Counted from the stretch's first letter, positions 1 through 9,656 are shown. The stretch is 64,000 nucleotides of DNA from Terriglobia bacterium (GCA_020073145.1 JAIQFS010000021.1:1-64000); one strand, 5' to 3'. Numbers and translations: made by a program. The notes: generated by a model from the sequence alone, not told the origin.

Positions 1-135
1 TCGCCGGCCGCGCCAGAGTACAAGTTGGAATCCAAAACTCCTCCTGCTGCTCCCGCCGCGTGCCCATCGCCATACGAAGATTTTACGAGCAAACATTCTC
101 GATGGAAACTGTTTTCTGACTTTCACCCCGGGCTG

Positions 136-924
136 CTAGTGTGGCGTTGACCCCAGCGAAGTCTCCAGCAGCATCATCTTCGCGCCCGCCTCGAAGCCCA
201 TCGCCTGGTAAAGCGGCCGCCCCATCTCCGACGCGTGCAGCGTCATCCGCGTCCGCCCCATCGCTTGACGGCCTCGCGCAATGGCCTGCCGCATCACCGC
301 TTCCGCGTACCCTCTCCCGTGAGCGTCGGGTAGCGTCGCCACAAACGCGACATACAGGGTGCCCGCCACCGGGAACGTCGACGCCGCCGTGACCGCTCTC
401 TCCCCGGCATACCCGACATATCCGAAACTATCCGAGCGCCACAGATGCAGGTTGCAGAGGCACTCGAACACCGCCGGCGGCATCTGGTAAGCCTGCGCGT
501 TGATCATCGCCAGATCGCGGGCCGTGGTCTCATCCAAGACCCGGCGAAATTCGAGCTTCGGCAGGGCGCGGCGCGCCGGCAACAGCCGATCGGCCGCCAT
601 CCCCGTCATGTGCAACGCCAGAGCCAACCCTTCCTCGGCTGCCACGCGCTCCCAACCCTCGGGCGCCCAGGCCTCACAGAGTCCCACGAAGGACGGATAT
701 TTGCAGGCTTGGGCTCGTTCCTTTGCCACCGCCAGCGCTCGACGCCAGTCTTCCGCATCCTCCAGCGGGCGGTCGGGAATCGACAGGTTCAAAAATGACA
801 TGGGCACGTGCGCGAACATCGTCGCGACTCCTCCGGCCTGGGTGATCGTTCCCGTGGGCAGACGCCCGACCATCAACTTCCAGGCCTCAATCAGGACTCC
901 GACGTTCTCCTCACTCGATCGCAC
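136..924 (-). CDS. GNAT-family N-acetyltransferase
   Basis: Probable acetyl-CoA-dependent acetyltransferase of 262 residues; the substrate cannot be told. The C-terminal half carries the GNAT core: a beta strand followed by the acetyl-CoA loop in VATLPDAHGRGYAEAV (about residues 193-208), then the usual late motif RPLYQAMGFE near the end. The N-terminal 120 residues resemble the extra domain of two-part GNATs. The longest frame starts at a GTG (922-924); an ATG 17 codons further in is also possible, so the start is uncertain. It lies 23 bases downstream of the permease gene on the same strand and could be co-transcribed, but no functional link is evident. Confidence 0.75.
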   Translation of the reverse strand: MRSSEENVGVLIEAWKLMVGRLPTGTITQAGGVATMFAHVPMSFLNLSIPDRPLEDAEDWRRALAVAKERAQACKYPSFVGLCEAWAPEGWERVAAEEGLALALHMTGMAADRLLPARRALPKLEFRRVLDETTARDLAMINAQAYQMPPAVFECLCNLHLWRSDSFGYVGYAGERAVTAASTFPVAGTLYVAFVATLPDAHGRGYAEAVMRQAIARGRQAMGRTRMTLHASEMGRPLYQAMGFEAGAKMMLLETSLGSTPH

Positions 925-947
925 CCCGGGCTCTCCCTCTGTTCGTA

Positions 948-3452
948 CTACTCATACCGCAGTGCCACGGTGGGATTCACCGAGACAGCACGGCGCGTGG
1001 GAACCAGGCAAGCGAACAGTGCCACCAGGATCAGCAGCAGCGAGACGCCGAAATACGTGGCCGGGTCGGTGGCCGTGACCCCATACAGGGCGGACTTGAG
1101 ATATCGCGTGAGGGCGAAGGAGCACGATAGTCCCAGGGCCAGACCGATCGAAAGCAGGACCAGCGCGTGCAGGATCACCAATCGGAGCACGTCGCGCGCG
1201 CTCGCCCCCAGCGCCATGCGGATGCCGATTTCCCGCGTGCGTTCCGCCACGGAATACGCCATCACGCCATAGATTCCGATGGCGGCGAGCCCCGCCGCAA
1301 TTCCGCCGAAGATGCCCAGCAAGAGCACGTACAGGCGGACATACTGCACCTGTTGGTCCAAATACTGCTCGACCGTCCGGATGCTGGCCACCGGCTTATT
1401 GTGATCCACTTCCGCCACCGCTTGGCGGATGCTATTCGAGAGGCCCAAGGGTTTGCCGCTGGTTCGCAGGATGAAGTACATTCCCGCGCGCATGGAGTAG
1501 CCGGCGCCCATCCACCTCGGCGTTTGCTGGAGGTACGGCACATACACGGTGGGCCCAATCTGGCGCTGCTGGCGGTTCATGCGGATGTCGCCGGCCACGC
1601 CGACCACCTCGCGCAGCGGCTCATCCGGCACGTAATCGAGACGGATGTGTTTGCCGATCGCGCTCTCATTCGGCCAATAGCGCCGGGCCATGGTTTGATT
1701 GATGACCGCCACGAAGGGAGCCGCGGCCGTGTCGCGATCGTTGAATTCCCGGCCTTGCAAAACGGGGGCTCGCAAGGTCACGAAATAATTGGGCGTGACG
1801 GCGATGTAAGCGGCGTTCTGTCCGGGCTGGCCGTTTGGGCTTGGCGGCGGCGCCGGACGCCCTTCGATCAGGAACCCCATCCCCAGCGCTCCGGCCAGCG
1901 GCGGCGTGCCGGCTCCAGCGGCCGACTCCACACCGGGCAGCTTCTGAATTCGATCGAGGATCCGCTGAAAGGTCAGCGTGGTCACGGGGTTGATGTCCCA
2001 CAGGCCGGCGTTCCGGTACCGTCCATACGGCTTGATCGCTTCATCCCGCGAAAAGCGGAAATCGAACGTCAGCAGGCCCTTGGGATCGGCCCCCAGGGGG
2101 TTGTTCTGAATGCGGATGAAGCTATTGATCATCAATCCCGCGCCAATCAGCAGGATCAGTGCCATGGCGATCTGCAGCGTTACCAGAGCGCTGCGCAGAT
2201 GCTGCCGGGCCGCTCCCTCGGTACCGCTGCGGCCGGATTCCTTCAGCGAGCCCGCCAGATCGGGATTCGAGGCCTGAACCGCCGGCGCAATCCCGAACAA
2301 CACCGCTGTCACAATCGCCACCAACGCCGTGAACCCGAGGACCGGAAGATCGAGCGCAAGCTCGTTCAACCGCGGAAAGCCGGGCGGCGCGGCGGCCACA
2401 AATAGCCGCAGCCCGCCCCAGGCCAGAAAAACGCCGGCCACTCCGCCCAGCAGGGAAAGCGGGACACTTTCGGTGATCAACTGGCGGATGATCCGGCCCC
2501 GGCCGGCACCGATCGCGGTGCGAACGGCGATCTCCGTCCTGCGCGACGCAGCGCGGGCCAGCAACAGGCCGGCCACATTCGCGCAGCCAATCAACAGCAC
2601 AATCCCGACAGCCCCTTGAAGCAAAAGCAGCGGCGACCGCAAACCTCCATATAGGGCTTCCGTCAGCGTTTGCACCACCGCGCCCAGTTTTTTGTACCGG
2701 TCGGGATCGGCAGTCCTCAGTTGCGCCGCCAGAGTATCCGCCTCCGCCTGCGCCTGCTCGAGCGGGACGCCCGGCTTCAGACGCCCGACCACTCCCATGT
2801 TGTAGACCGTGCTCTGCACCTCGGTGTGAGTCCAGTTGAGGGGAGTCCAAAAATCGGCGTCGTCATCGTATAAATAGAAATTCGGCGGCATCACGCCAAT
2901 CACCGTCTTGACCACGCCGTCCACTCGCAGAGTCGTCCCGATCGCGCCCGGATCCGCATTGAAGCGGCGCTTCCAGAAGCGGGTACTGATCAGCAGCACC
3001 GGTGCTGGACTATCGATGGGGTTTTCGTCTTCCCGCAGAACCCGGCCCAATACCGGCTTGACCGCCAGCGCCTGAAACAGAGAAGGCGTAAAGTTTTCGC
3101 AATCGACTCGCTCCGGCGGCTGCCCATGCTCGTCCGCGCCCACATTACAGACGTTGGTGCGCACCCCGCCGACCGCATCGAAGGACCGGGCCTTTTCCCG
3201 AAACGCCATGTACATGCTCGCCATCATCCAGTTGAGCTGGTCCTTGCGATCCTGCGGAACGCTGAAGATCATCACCAGCCGGTTTGCGTCCGGATAGGGA
3301 AGCGGGCGAAGCAGGGTGGTGTTGATGAGGCTGAAGATGACGGTATTAGCGCCGATGCCCAGCGCCAGCGACAACGCGGCTACCGCTGTGAAGCCTGGCT
3401 TCTTCAGCAGCATCCGGAACCCGTACACGAGGTCCTGCCAGACGTTTTCCAC
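948..3452 (-). CDS. ADOP-type ABC transporter permease (MacB/FtsX-like)
   Basis: Inner-membrane permease of the acidobacterial duplicated orphan permease type: two MacB periplasmic-core plus FtsX membrane units in one chain, with no ATPase gene beside it. The first helix is in the GFTAVAALSLALGIGANTVIF segment, and a similar FtsX block closes the protein (GIYGVMAYSVAERTREIG and following helices, ending RRAVSVNPTVALRYE). The open frame extends upstream to 3542, but I place the start at the GTG at 3452: GGAGGT (3458-3463) sits five bases before it, and it gives the family-typical opening VENVWQDLVYGFRML, 834 residues. Role is probably envelope efflux or mechanotransmission; the substrate is unknown. 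Confidence 0.88.
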   Translation of the reverse strand: MENVWQDLVYGFRMLLKKPGFTAVAALSLALGIGANTVIFSLINTTLLRPLPYPDANRLVMIFSVPQDRKDQLNWMMASMYMAFREKARSFDAVGGVRTNVCNVGADEHGQPPERVDCENFTPSLFQALAVKPVLGRVLREDENPIDSPAPVLLISTRFWKRRFNADPGAIGTTLRVDGVVKTVIGVMPPNFYLYDDDADFWTPLNWTHTEVQSTVYNMGVVGRLKPGVPLEQAQAEADTLAAQLRTADPDRYKKLGAVVQTLTEALYGGLRSPLLLLQGAVGIVLLIGCANVAGLLLARAASRRTEIAVRTAIGAGRGRIIRQLITESVPLSLLGGVAGVFLAWGGLRLFVAAAPPGFPRLNELALDLPVLGFTALVAIVTAVLFGIAPAVQASNPDLAGSLKESGRSGTEGAARQHLRSALVTLQIAMALILLIGAGLMINSFIRIQNNPLGADPKGLLTFDFRFSRDEAIKPYGRYRNAGLWDINPVTTLTFQRILDRIQKLPGVESAAGAGTPPLAGALGMGFLIEGRPAPPPSPNGQPGQNAAYIAVTPNYFVTLRAPVLQGREFNDRDTAAAPFVAVINQTMARRYWPNESAIGKHIRLDYVPDEPLREVVGVAGDIRMNRQQRQIGPTVYVPYLQQTPRWMGAGYSMRAGMYFILRTSGKPLGLSNSIRQAVAEVDHNKPVASIRTVEQYLDQQVQYVRLYVLLLGIFGGIAAGLAAIGIYGVMAYSVAERTREIGIRMALGASARDVLRLVILHALVLLSIGLALGLSCSFALTRYLKSALYGVTATDPATYFGVSLLLILVALFACLVPTRRAVSVNPTVALRYE

Positions 3453-3577
3453 GGTCCACCTCCGGGGCGCGGCTTTCAGTCTTAGACGACGGACGCCCCG
3501 TTTAGTTCCCAATATTTTCCGGCGTTGATCCACGTCCAGCACCGGGCCTCTGCGCTCCGCGGAGCTAAAATCGAGCC

Positions 3578-4684
3578 ATGCATCGGACCGCCCGCAAAAT
3601 CCTGACCACCCACGTCGGCAGCTTACCCGCGACCGCGGGACTGACCGGAGAAGCCGCCGTGCGGTACGTGGTCGAACGCCAGCGCCAGATCGGTCTGGAC
3701 ATCATCAACGAGGGCGAGTACACCAAGGGCGGCGACTGGCTCTCCTTCACCGATGACCGCTTCGGCGGCTTTACGGAGAGTGCGCCCCAGGGGCCGCCCA
3801 TCGTGACCCAGGGCAAAGACCGCGAGGAGTTCGCGGATTTCTACCAGTGGGCGTCGGAACGCGGCACCCTGTTCTTCGAACCGGGCAATCAGCTTCAGAA
3901 AGTGCGGAAGCACTTGGTCTGCACCGGCCCGATCACCTATACCGGACAGGATGCCTTGCGGCGCGAGATCGGCCTGCTCCAATCCGCCGCCGGTTCCAGC
4001 GGCGAGCTGTTTTTGACCAGCACTGCGCCGGCCAGCCTCGAAGTCTACCGGTCCAACCAATACTACTCGAACGAAGAGGATTTCCTGGGCGCTCTGGCCG
4101 AGGCGCTGCGGGAGGAATACAAGGCCATCGTCGATTCTGGCGTCATCTTGCAGATCGATGACGCCTGGCTCCCCGCGCTCTGGGATCGCATCGGAATTGG
4201 CATGGGCCTGGAAGCGTTTCAGCGCCGCTGCCGGGCACGGGTGGAGGCGCTCAATCACGCCCTCCGCGGCATCCCCGAGGACCGAGTCCGCTATCACTTT
4301 TGCTGGGGCAGTTGGCACGGTCCCCATGCGTACGATTTGGAGTTGCAACACCTGATTGGCATTCTGCTCTCCGTGAAGGCGCAGGCCTACTTAATCGAGG
4401 GAGCCAACGCGCGGCACGAGCACGAATACGCCGTCTGGGAGACCGCCAAGCTGCCCGATGGAAAAATCCTGATCCCCGGCGTGATTACCCATTCCACCGA
4501 TGTCGTGGAGCATCCGGAACTGGTGTGCCAGCGCATTCTGCGGTTTGCCAAGCTGCTCGGGAAAGAGAATGTCATTGCCGGCGCGGATTGCGGGTTCGGC
4601 GGCAGAACGCATCCCCAGATTGCCTGGGCCAAGCTGCGCTCCTTGGTGGAAGGCGCGAAGTTGGCCTCGAAGGCGTTGTCGTAG
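3578..4684 (+). CDS. MetE C-terminal-like (cobalamin-independent methionine synthase family) protein
   Basis: 368-residue TIM-barrel protein of the UROD/MetE superfamily. It matches only the catalytic C-terminal half of MetE, which is about 750 residues when complete, so it is a stand-alone family member rather than a full methionine synthase. The opening TTHVGSLP is typical. Zinc-ligand candidates are present: H240 and C242 in YHFCWGSWHG and C338 in AGADCGFGGR, matching the His-x-Cys and late Cys of the family. Cytosolic, with no signal peptide. Relatives include methyltransferases and alkyl-CoM-type lyases acting on thiols, so the reaction cannot be fixed. It is divergent from the permease gene with about 125 bases between. 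Confidence 0.78.
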   Translation: MHRTARKILTTHVGSLPATAGLTGEAAVRYVVERQRQIGLDIINEGEYTKGGDWLSFTDDRFGGFTESAPQGPPIVTQGKDREEFADFYQWASERGTLFFEPGNQLQKVRKHLVCTGPITYTGQDALRREIGLLQSAAGSSGELFLTSTAPASLEVYRSNQYYSNEEDFLGALAEALREEYKAIVDSGVILQIDDAWLPALWDRIGIGMGLEAFQRRCRARVEALNHALRGIPEDRVRYHFCWGSWHGPHAYDLELQHLIGILLSVKAQAYLIEGANARHEHEYAVWETAKLPDGKILIPGVITHSTDVVEHPELVCQRILRFAKLLGKENVIAGADCGFGGRTHPQIAWAKLRSLVEGAKLASKALS

Positions 4685-4762
4685 AGCTTCAGGCCAGGGC
4701 CAGGCGGTCTTGCGACAGGTTAGATTCCAGGCGCGTAACCGAGCCGGTCCCGGGTTTCCTTC

Positions 4763-6106
4763 TCACGGCAGCGGCTTGGCCAGGTACTTCAGTTCGGCTT
4801 GCTGGCCGGGATTGACCGGCAGGCGGTCGACGTTCATGAGCATCGAGACCATCTGGTAGTAGCCCGCGGTGACCAGCAAATCGACCACGCCGCGTTCGCC
4901 AACCAGCGTCTTGACCGCCGCGAATGTTGCGTCGCTCGCCTGCCGCGTCCGGAACAGCTCCGTGATGAAGGTGTAGACCGTTTCTTCGTCCGCCGACATC
5001 CCCACGGGCCGCTTGCCCTCCGCGATAGCCTTGATCTGGTCCTCGCTCAGCCCCGCCTGGGCGCCGGCCCGGTGGTGGGCCTGCCATTCAAACTGAGCGC
5101 CCCAGTAGCGCGCCGTGAGCAGAATCGCCAGCTCCTTGAGTTTGTCCGGAACGGACATATGGAACCGCACGCGCTCTCCCATTCCAAAGAACAGCGTGCC
5201 GGCCTCCGGGCTGCGCAGCGAGATGTTGAAGCTGCCCCCGGTGCCGCGTCCGGCCACCGCCACGTCGGTGAACTTCTTCTGCGCGGGCGTCATCTGGTCG
5301 TAGCGGGGCGGCGGGAACCGGTCGCCGCGCATCGTGAACGTCTTGCCATTCACCGTGAACGTCGTAGTCGCCGGAGAGACAGCTCCCGGAATGGGGGTCG
5401 CGAACCCCATCCCCACCACTGGAAGAGGATTCTCGAGCGGCTTCAGTTCCGGCTGCGCGCCCGCGCCCAGCGGATAGCGGTCCAAGTTCAGCGCCATCGA
5501 AACCAGCCCGTACCACCCGCTCAGCCCCGCCATGTCGACCACGCCCTTCTCGCCGTACCGGTCTTTGGCGGCTTTGAACGTGGCGTCGGTCACCTGGTGG
5601 GTGGTGAGCAGTTCGTCGATGAAACGGTACGCCACTTCCATGTCGGGCGTCATCCCGGTGGGACGCTTTCCATTGGCGATGGCGTCCACGATTTCCGGCT
5701 TCACGCCGTTCCGCAGTGCCGCGGCCTTGTGGGAGTTCCATTCATACTGCGCCATCCAATAGCGGCCCGTCATGATGATGATGGTCTCGGAGACGTCCTT
5801 GGGAAGGTCGGTCCGGAAGCGCATGGCTCCGCCGAATTGCTGAGCGAAGTCGCCCACTTCGGGACTGCGCAGCAGAACATTGAACGGTCCGCGCGCACCG
5901 CCGCGTTCGCCCGCCAGCAGGTGGTCGATCATGACTTTTTGCTCGGCAGTCATGTCGTCATACTGGAGCGGCTGGAACCGGTCGCCGGCCAGAACCAGAC
6001 TGCGGGGATCGGGAGCCGGTTTGGAATTCGTCGATGGCGAAGGCGGTTGTGCGTTGGCACGGAACATGACGCAAACGGCGACTGCGCAGAAAAGCCGAAG
6101 ACGCAT
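4763..6106 (-). CDS. Secreted tandem carboxymuconolactone-decarboxylase-like protein
   Basis: 447 residues with a signal peptide (MRLRLFCAVAVCVMFRANA). The mature part is an internal duplication: residues about 30-225 and 250-447 align with each other (GDRFQPLQYDDMTAEQK against GDRFPPPRYDQMTPAQK; TGRYWMAQYEWNSH against TARYWGAQFEWQAH; NGKRPTGM against EGKRPVGM). Each half resembles the CMD/AhpD fold and keeps the conserved Glu and His of the helix (YEWNSH, FEWQAH). The CXXC of AhpD peroxidases is absent, so a peroxidase role is unlikely. A true protocatechuate-pathway decarboxylase would be cytosolic, so the function of this exported form is unknown. It lies downstream of the NHL propeller gene on the same strand. 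Confidence 0.75.
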   Translation of the reverse strand: MRLRLFCAVAVCVMFRANAQPPSPSTNSKPAPDPRSLVLAGDRFQPLQYDDMTAEQKVMIDHLLAGERGGARGPFNVLLRSPEVGDFAQQFGGAMRFRTDLPKDVSETIIIMTGRYWMAQYEWNSHKAAALRNGVKPEIVDAIANGKRPTGMTPDMEVAYRFIDELLTTHQVTDATFKAAKDRYGEKGVVDMAGLSGWYGLVSMALNLDRYPLGAGAQPELKPLENPLPVVGMGFATPIPGAVSPATTTFTVNGKTFTMRGDRFPPPRYDQMTPAQKKFTDVAVAGRGTGGSFNISLRSPEAGTLFFGMGERVRFHMSVPDKLKELAILLTARYWGAQFEWQAHHRAGAQAGLSEDQIKAIAEGKRPVGMSADEETVYTFITELFRTRQASDATFAAVKTLVGERGVVDLLVTAGYYQMVSMLMNVDRLPVNPGQQAELKYLAKPLP

Positions 6107-6130
6107 GGTGGTCCTCCTGGTCGGCCTATT

Positions 6131-7258
6131 CTATCGAACTCCGGCTTCCCCAACCTTGACGTACTTTCTCAGATTGTGTGCAGCCACGTCGGCCGCGTAG
6201 ATGCTGCCCGCGTCATCCGCGGCAATCCCCGACGCCGAGGTCCCCGCATCCAGTTGATCGGGGTCCGCCGGGTCAGGGATGAAGGCCCGGAGCGAGCCGT
6301 CTTTGGCGTTCCCCACCACGATGCCGCGGATCTCGCCTTTCTTGGCGGCCGGATCCGGGAAGGAAGCGCCCACATAAATGGTGTCGTCCTTACCCACGAA
6401 CACCGAACTCGGTTGGCCGAATTGTTTCCACGCGGCGATGAACCTGCCGTCCTGATCGAAGACCTGCACGCGGCTGTTCTTGCGATCGGCGACGTACACA
6501 TGGCCTTCGGTACCGCCGACGAAAATGTCGTGGGGCTCGTCGAAATCGCCCGGCGCCGCGCCTTTGTGTCCCCAGGCCTTGAGGAATCGGCCGTCCTTCG
6601 AGAATTTCACGACGCGCGCGGCGTTGTGCCGGTTGGGCGCGTGGCCGTCGGTCACAAACACATCGCCGTTCGGGGCAACCGTGACGCCGGTTGGCCGGTC
6701 GAAGGTATCCGGTCCGTTCCCCGCGACCCCCTCCTTGCCGATCGTCATCAGCACCTTGCCGGCCGGGCTCAATTTCAGGACTTCCTGGCCCAGAATCACT
6801 CCGTCCGCGTTCTTGGCTGGCATGCCGAGCACCGTCGCTTCATCGTTGACGTCGGTGGCCCAGACGTTGCCGTCCCCATCGACGGTGAATCCGTGAGGAT
6901 AGGCGAACAGGCCCGCGCCAAAACTCCGCAGCAGCTTTCCGGATGGATCGAATTCCAGAATCGGCGGATTGGAATCGCCCCGCCCGATACAGGTGGCGTG
7001 GCCTGGCGGCACTGTATTGAAGCACCGATGAAAGACCCAGATGTGGCCGTCGCTGTGCACATGCACCCGGATCACCTCTCCCCACCGGCCTCCGTTCATG
7101 GTTTTGGGAAGAGCCGGCCAGCCCTCCACGAGGCGGTACGGATTGGGGAGTTCGGTGGGTTTTGGGGATCGAGTGGGCTGAGCCGCTGCCGATCCCAGCA
7201 GCGCGATGGCCGCCGCGCCGATCTCGAGGACGAATCGGGATCCACCCGCCAATGACAT
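6131..7258 (-). CDS. Secreted NHL-repeat beta-propeller protein
   Basis: 375 residues with an N-terminal hydrophobic segment (LEIGAAAIALLGSAAA) that reads as a Sec signal peptide. The rest is a series of propeller blades of NHL/peptidylglycine-amidating-lyase type: LEFDPSGKLLRSFG, PHGFTVDGDGNVWATD, PTGVTVAPNGDVFVTDG, VVKFSKDGRFLKAWG, PHDIFVGGTEGHVYVADR and VQVFDQDGRFIAAW. Such propellers can be lyases, lactonases or pure binding scaffolds, and no residue set here settles the choice. It sits 24 bases upstream of the tandem CMD-like gene and 25 bases downstream of the multicopper oxidase, all on the minus strand, suggesting one transcription unit of three exported proteins. Confidence 0.78.
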   Translation of the reverse strand: MSLAGGSRFVLEIGAAAIALLGSAAAQPTRSPKPTELPNPYRLVEGWPALPKTMNGGRWGEVIRVHVHSDGHIWVFHRCFNTVPPGHATCIGRGDSNPPILEFDPSGKLLRSFGAGLFAYPHGFTVDGDGNVWATDVNDEATVLGMPAKNADGVILGQEVLKLSPAGKVLMTIGKEGVAGNGPDTFDRPTGVTVAPNGDVFVTDGHAPNRHNAARVVKFSKDGRFLKAWGHKGAAPGDFDEPHDIFVGGTEGHVYVADRKNSRVQVFDQDGRFIAAWKQFGQPSSVFVGKDDTIYVGASFPDPAAKKGEIRGIVVGNAKDGSLRAFIPDPADPDQLDAGTSASGIAADDAGSIYAADVAAHNLRKYVKVGEAGVR

Positions 7259-7283
7259 CGTCTACTCCGTGCCGATCCCCGCG

Positions 7284-8714
7284 TTACGTATAGCGCAGCA
7301 AGGCCTTGAATCCGTAATCCATGTGCTGTTGGATATGACAGTGGAACAGCGTCAGACCCGGCTGGTCGGCGGTGAAATCCACGCTGGCGCGCCCGTACGT
7401 AGGCACCACCACCGTATCCTTAATCACGCCCGAGGTGGCCTTGCCATAAATCTCGGTAATCTCGAGTTGGTGCCGATGCAGGTGCAGCGGGTGCGCATCG
7501 TCCGTGCGGTTATGAAAGGTCAGCCGGTACCGCGTGCCCTGCTTTAGCAGAAACTCCTGGTCGTGCGGATACGATTTGCCGTTGACCGTGAAGCTGTTAA
7601 ATTTGCCGGCGCCGCGCGGCACCTTTTCAAACGCCATGTCCAACCGCTCGGTGGGCGCCGGTTGCGACGGCGGCTTGCCGAAGATCGTATAGTCCCAAGC
7701 GGACTTCGGCGGCGCCGTCCACTGCGGCGTACGGTGCTGGTTGGCGTATTCGATAACAATGCCCAAGCCGCCTTCGCGAACCGGATCTTCAGGCGCTCCC
7801 AGGATCCACACCCCGGGCCGGTTCATCTCCACCCAGGCATCGATCCGCTCACCCGGCCCCAGCATCAACACGTCGACGGCCGCCGGCGTGGGCACGGGAT
7901 TTCCATCCAAGGCGATCACGTTGAATTTGTGGCCGGGCAGCGCCAGGTGGCGGTTCTCGATGGCGCTGGCGTTCAGGAAATGAAACAGTACGCGGTCGCC
8001 GGGCTTCACGCGAATCGGCTCGCCGGCGCCCAGCGCCTTGCCGTTGATGGAGTAAATATCCGATGCCACCTCCATCCCCACCGGCCGCGTATCCAGCACC
8101 GCCGGCTTTTCCGGCTGCGCTCCCGCGGGATCGAGATCGTCGTTGTCCATCGCCTGGTTGGTGAAATACGGCTCCCAGTCGCGCAATGCCAGAAACTGTT
8201 CTTGATCGTAGCGGCCCGGATTACTGGCGCCCTCGACGATCAGAAAGCCGAACATGCCGGTGTAGCTGCCGCGGTGCAGATCGTCCATCGACATGGTGTG
8301 TGTGTGATACCAGCGCGTCCCGGCCGGAGTGGGGGTGAAGCGGTAGCTGCGGCTTCCGTGGGGCGGCACCGCCGGGGTGCCTTCTTCCTCCGATCCGTCG
8401 ACGTCGGAAGGAATGAGCAATCCGTGAAAATGCACAAACTCCGGCACGTCGGTCTGGTTCGTCACGTTGACCGTGACCGGCACCCCCTCTTTCATGCGCA
8501 GCAGCGGCCCCGGCGAAGCGCCGTTGTATCCGACGGTGCTGATAATACGATTGGCCGCTAATTCCACCGTGACCGGCGCGATTTCCAGAGCGAATTCGGT
8601 TTTGGCGACATCGGGCGCGTTGGTGGGCGCAAGAAAGGAAGTCGGCGGCTGGCCCAGCAGCCGGGTGCCGGTGGCTGCCACCCCGGCCATTTTCAGAAAA
8701 TCGCGTCGTTGCAT
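7284..8714 (-). CDS. Tat-exported multicopper oxidase
   Basis: 476-residue three-domain multicopper oxidase, expected to oxidise a phenolic or metal substrate and reduce O2 in the periplasm. All four copper motifs are present: HFHG (H95, H97), YHTHT (H137, H139), HPLHLHRH near residue 420 and HCHIQQH (H458, C459, H460, H464). The residue ten after the blue-copper Cys is Phe469, so the type-1 site probably lacks a Met axial ligand, as in high-potential laccases. Start set at the ATG at 8714, because MQRRDFLKMAGVAATG is a twin-arginine signal; the open frame runs 34 codons further upstream without a leader-like sequence. Not met-rich, so less like CueO; laccase-like is my reading. Confidence 0.9.
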   Translation of the reverse strand: MQRRDFLKMAGVAATGTRLLGQPPTSFLAPTNAPDVAKTEFALEIAPVTVELAANRIISTVGYNGASPGPLLRMKEGVPVTVNVTNQTDVPEFVHFHGLLIPSDVDGSEEEGTPAVPPHGSRSYRFTPTPAGTRWYHTHTMSMDDLHRGSYTGMFGFLIVEGASNPGRYDQEQFLALRDWEPYFTNQAMDNDDLDPAGAQPEKPAVLDTRPVGMEVASDIYSINGKALGAGEPIRVKPGDRVLFHFLNASAIENRHLALPGHKFNVIALDGNPVPTPAAVDVLMLGPGERIDAWVEMNRPGVWILGAPEDPVREGGLGIVIEYANQHRTPQWTAPPKSAWDYTIFGKPPSQPAPTERLDMAFEKVPRGAGKFNSFTVNGKSYPHDQEFLLKQGTRYRLTFHNRTDDAHPLHLHRHQLEITEIYGKATSGVIKDTVVVPTYGRASVDFTADQPGLTLFHCHIQQHMDYGFKALLRYT

Positions 8715-8832
8715 GGGTCTTCGATCATCGTACCGCCGGCGCGCCGTCAGGCCAACCGGCACGAGAGACCAGCGCCCCCGCCGTCTCCGCGCTTCTGGTA
8801 CGCTTTCAAGAGGCACCCGAGGTAAAGATCGT

Positions 8833-9633
8833 ATGAAGCTGTCCCGGCCCCTCTACGCCCTGCCCGTCTTGTTTTCCCTGACTGTCGGCCTGTATGCGCT
8901 GCAGTTCGGAGGGCGGCGGTACACCCGCTACTCCTACTCGGATGGGCCGACCGTGCCCTCGGAATTTTATTGGAGCCGGCTCCAGTACAACTCAGGCTAT
9001 GCCAGCGGCGGCAGCTTCGGGTTTCGCGCCTACGGCGGCAGCTGGTCGCGCGATTTTCCCAAAGCCGATAACGATTGCCTGATCGCCCTGCGGCGTCTGA
9101 CGCGCATCCACTCTCCCTCAGCCCTGAACGTGGTCGATCTCGATAGCGATCATCTCTTCGATTTCCCCTGGATCTACGCCGTCGACGTCAACACCTGGAC
9201 CTTCACCGACGAGGAAGCCAAACGCCTGCACGATTATCTGCTGAAAGGCGGCTTTCTGATGGTGGACGACTTCCACGGCACCGACGATTGGCAGCATTTC
9301 ATGGCCGGGATGCGCCAGGTCTTGCCCGACCGGCCGGTGGAGGATCTCCGGGATCAGGACGAGATCTACCACGTCCTCTACGACATCAACGAAAAGTTTC
9401 AAATCCCCAGCGAAGTCTACGTCAACACCGGGCGCACCTATGAGAAGGACGGCTACGTGCCCAAATGGCGCGCCATCCGCAACGACCGCGGGCGCATCAT
9501 GGTGGCGATCTGCGCCAATATGCACCTCGGCGACGCCTGGGAATGGGCGGATAGCCCGGAGTATCCCGAGAAGTTTTCCGGGCTGGCCTTTCGCATCGTG
9601 CTGAATTACATCACGTACGCCATGACCCACTGA
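8833..9633 (+). CDS. DUF4159 domain protein
   Basis: 266 residues: a signal peptide or anchor (LYALPVLFSLTVGLYAL) followed by a DUF4159 domain. This Rossmann-like domain is usually found beside BatA and VWA proteins in Acidobacteria and Planctomycetes. Visible core: SALNVVDLDSDHLFDFPWIYA, then FTDEEAKRLHDYLLKGGFLMVDDFHG, typical of the family and reminiscent of inactive glutamine amidotransferase folds. Start at the ATG at 8833, preceded by GAGGT (8819-8823) with a nine-base gap; the open frame continues upstream to 8467 but that part is antisense to the oxidase. First gene of a plus-strand cluster with the two proteins downstream. No enzymatic role is established for the family. Confidence 0.85.
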   Translation: MKLSRPLYALPVLFSLTVGLYALQFGGRRYTRYSYSDGPTVPSEFYWSRLQYNSGYASGGSFGFRAYGGSWSRDFPKADNDCLIALRRLTRIHSPSALNVVDLDSDHLFDFPWIYAVDVNTWTFTDEEAKRLHDYLLKGGFLMVDDFHGTDDWQHFMAGMRQVLPDRPVEDLRDQDEIYHVLYDINEKFQIPSEVYVNTGRTYEKDGYVPKWRAIRNDRGRIMVAICANMHLGDAWEWADSPEYPEKFSGLAFRIVLNYITYAMTH

Positions 9634-9656
9634 GCCCCCGGGTAACCGGCGCCCCC

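Noticed and set aside
4799-7255. Long open frame on the plus strand (about 818 codons)
   Set aside because: Fully antisense to the CMD-like and NHL genes; no domain-like sequence, typical of GC-rich DNA.
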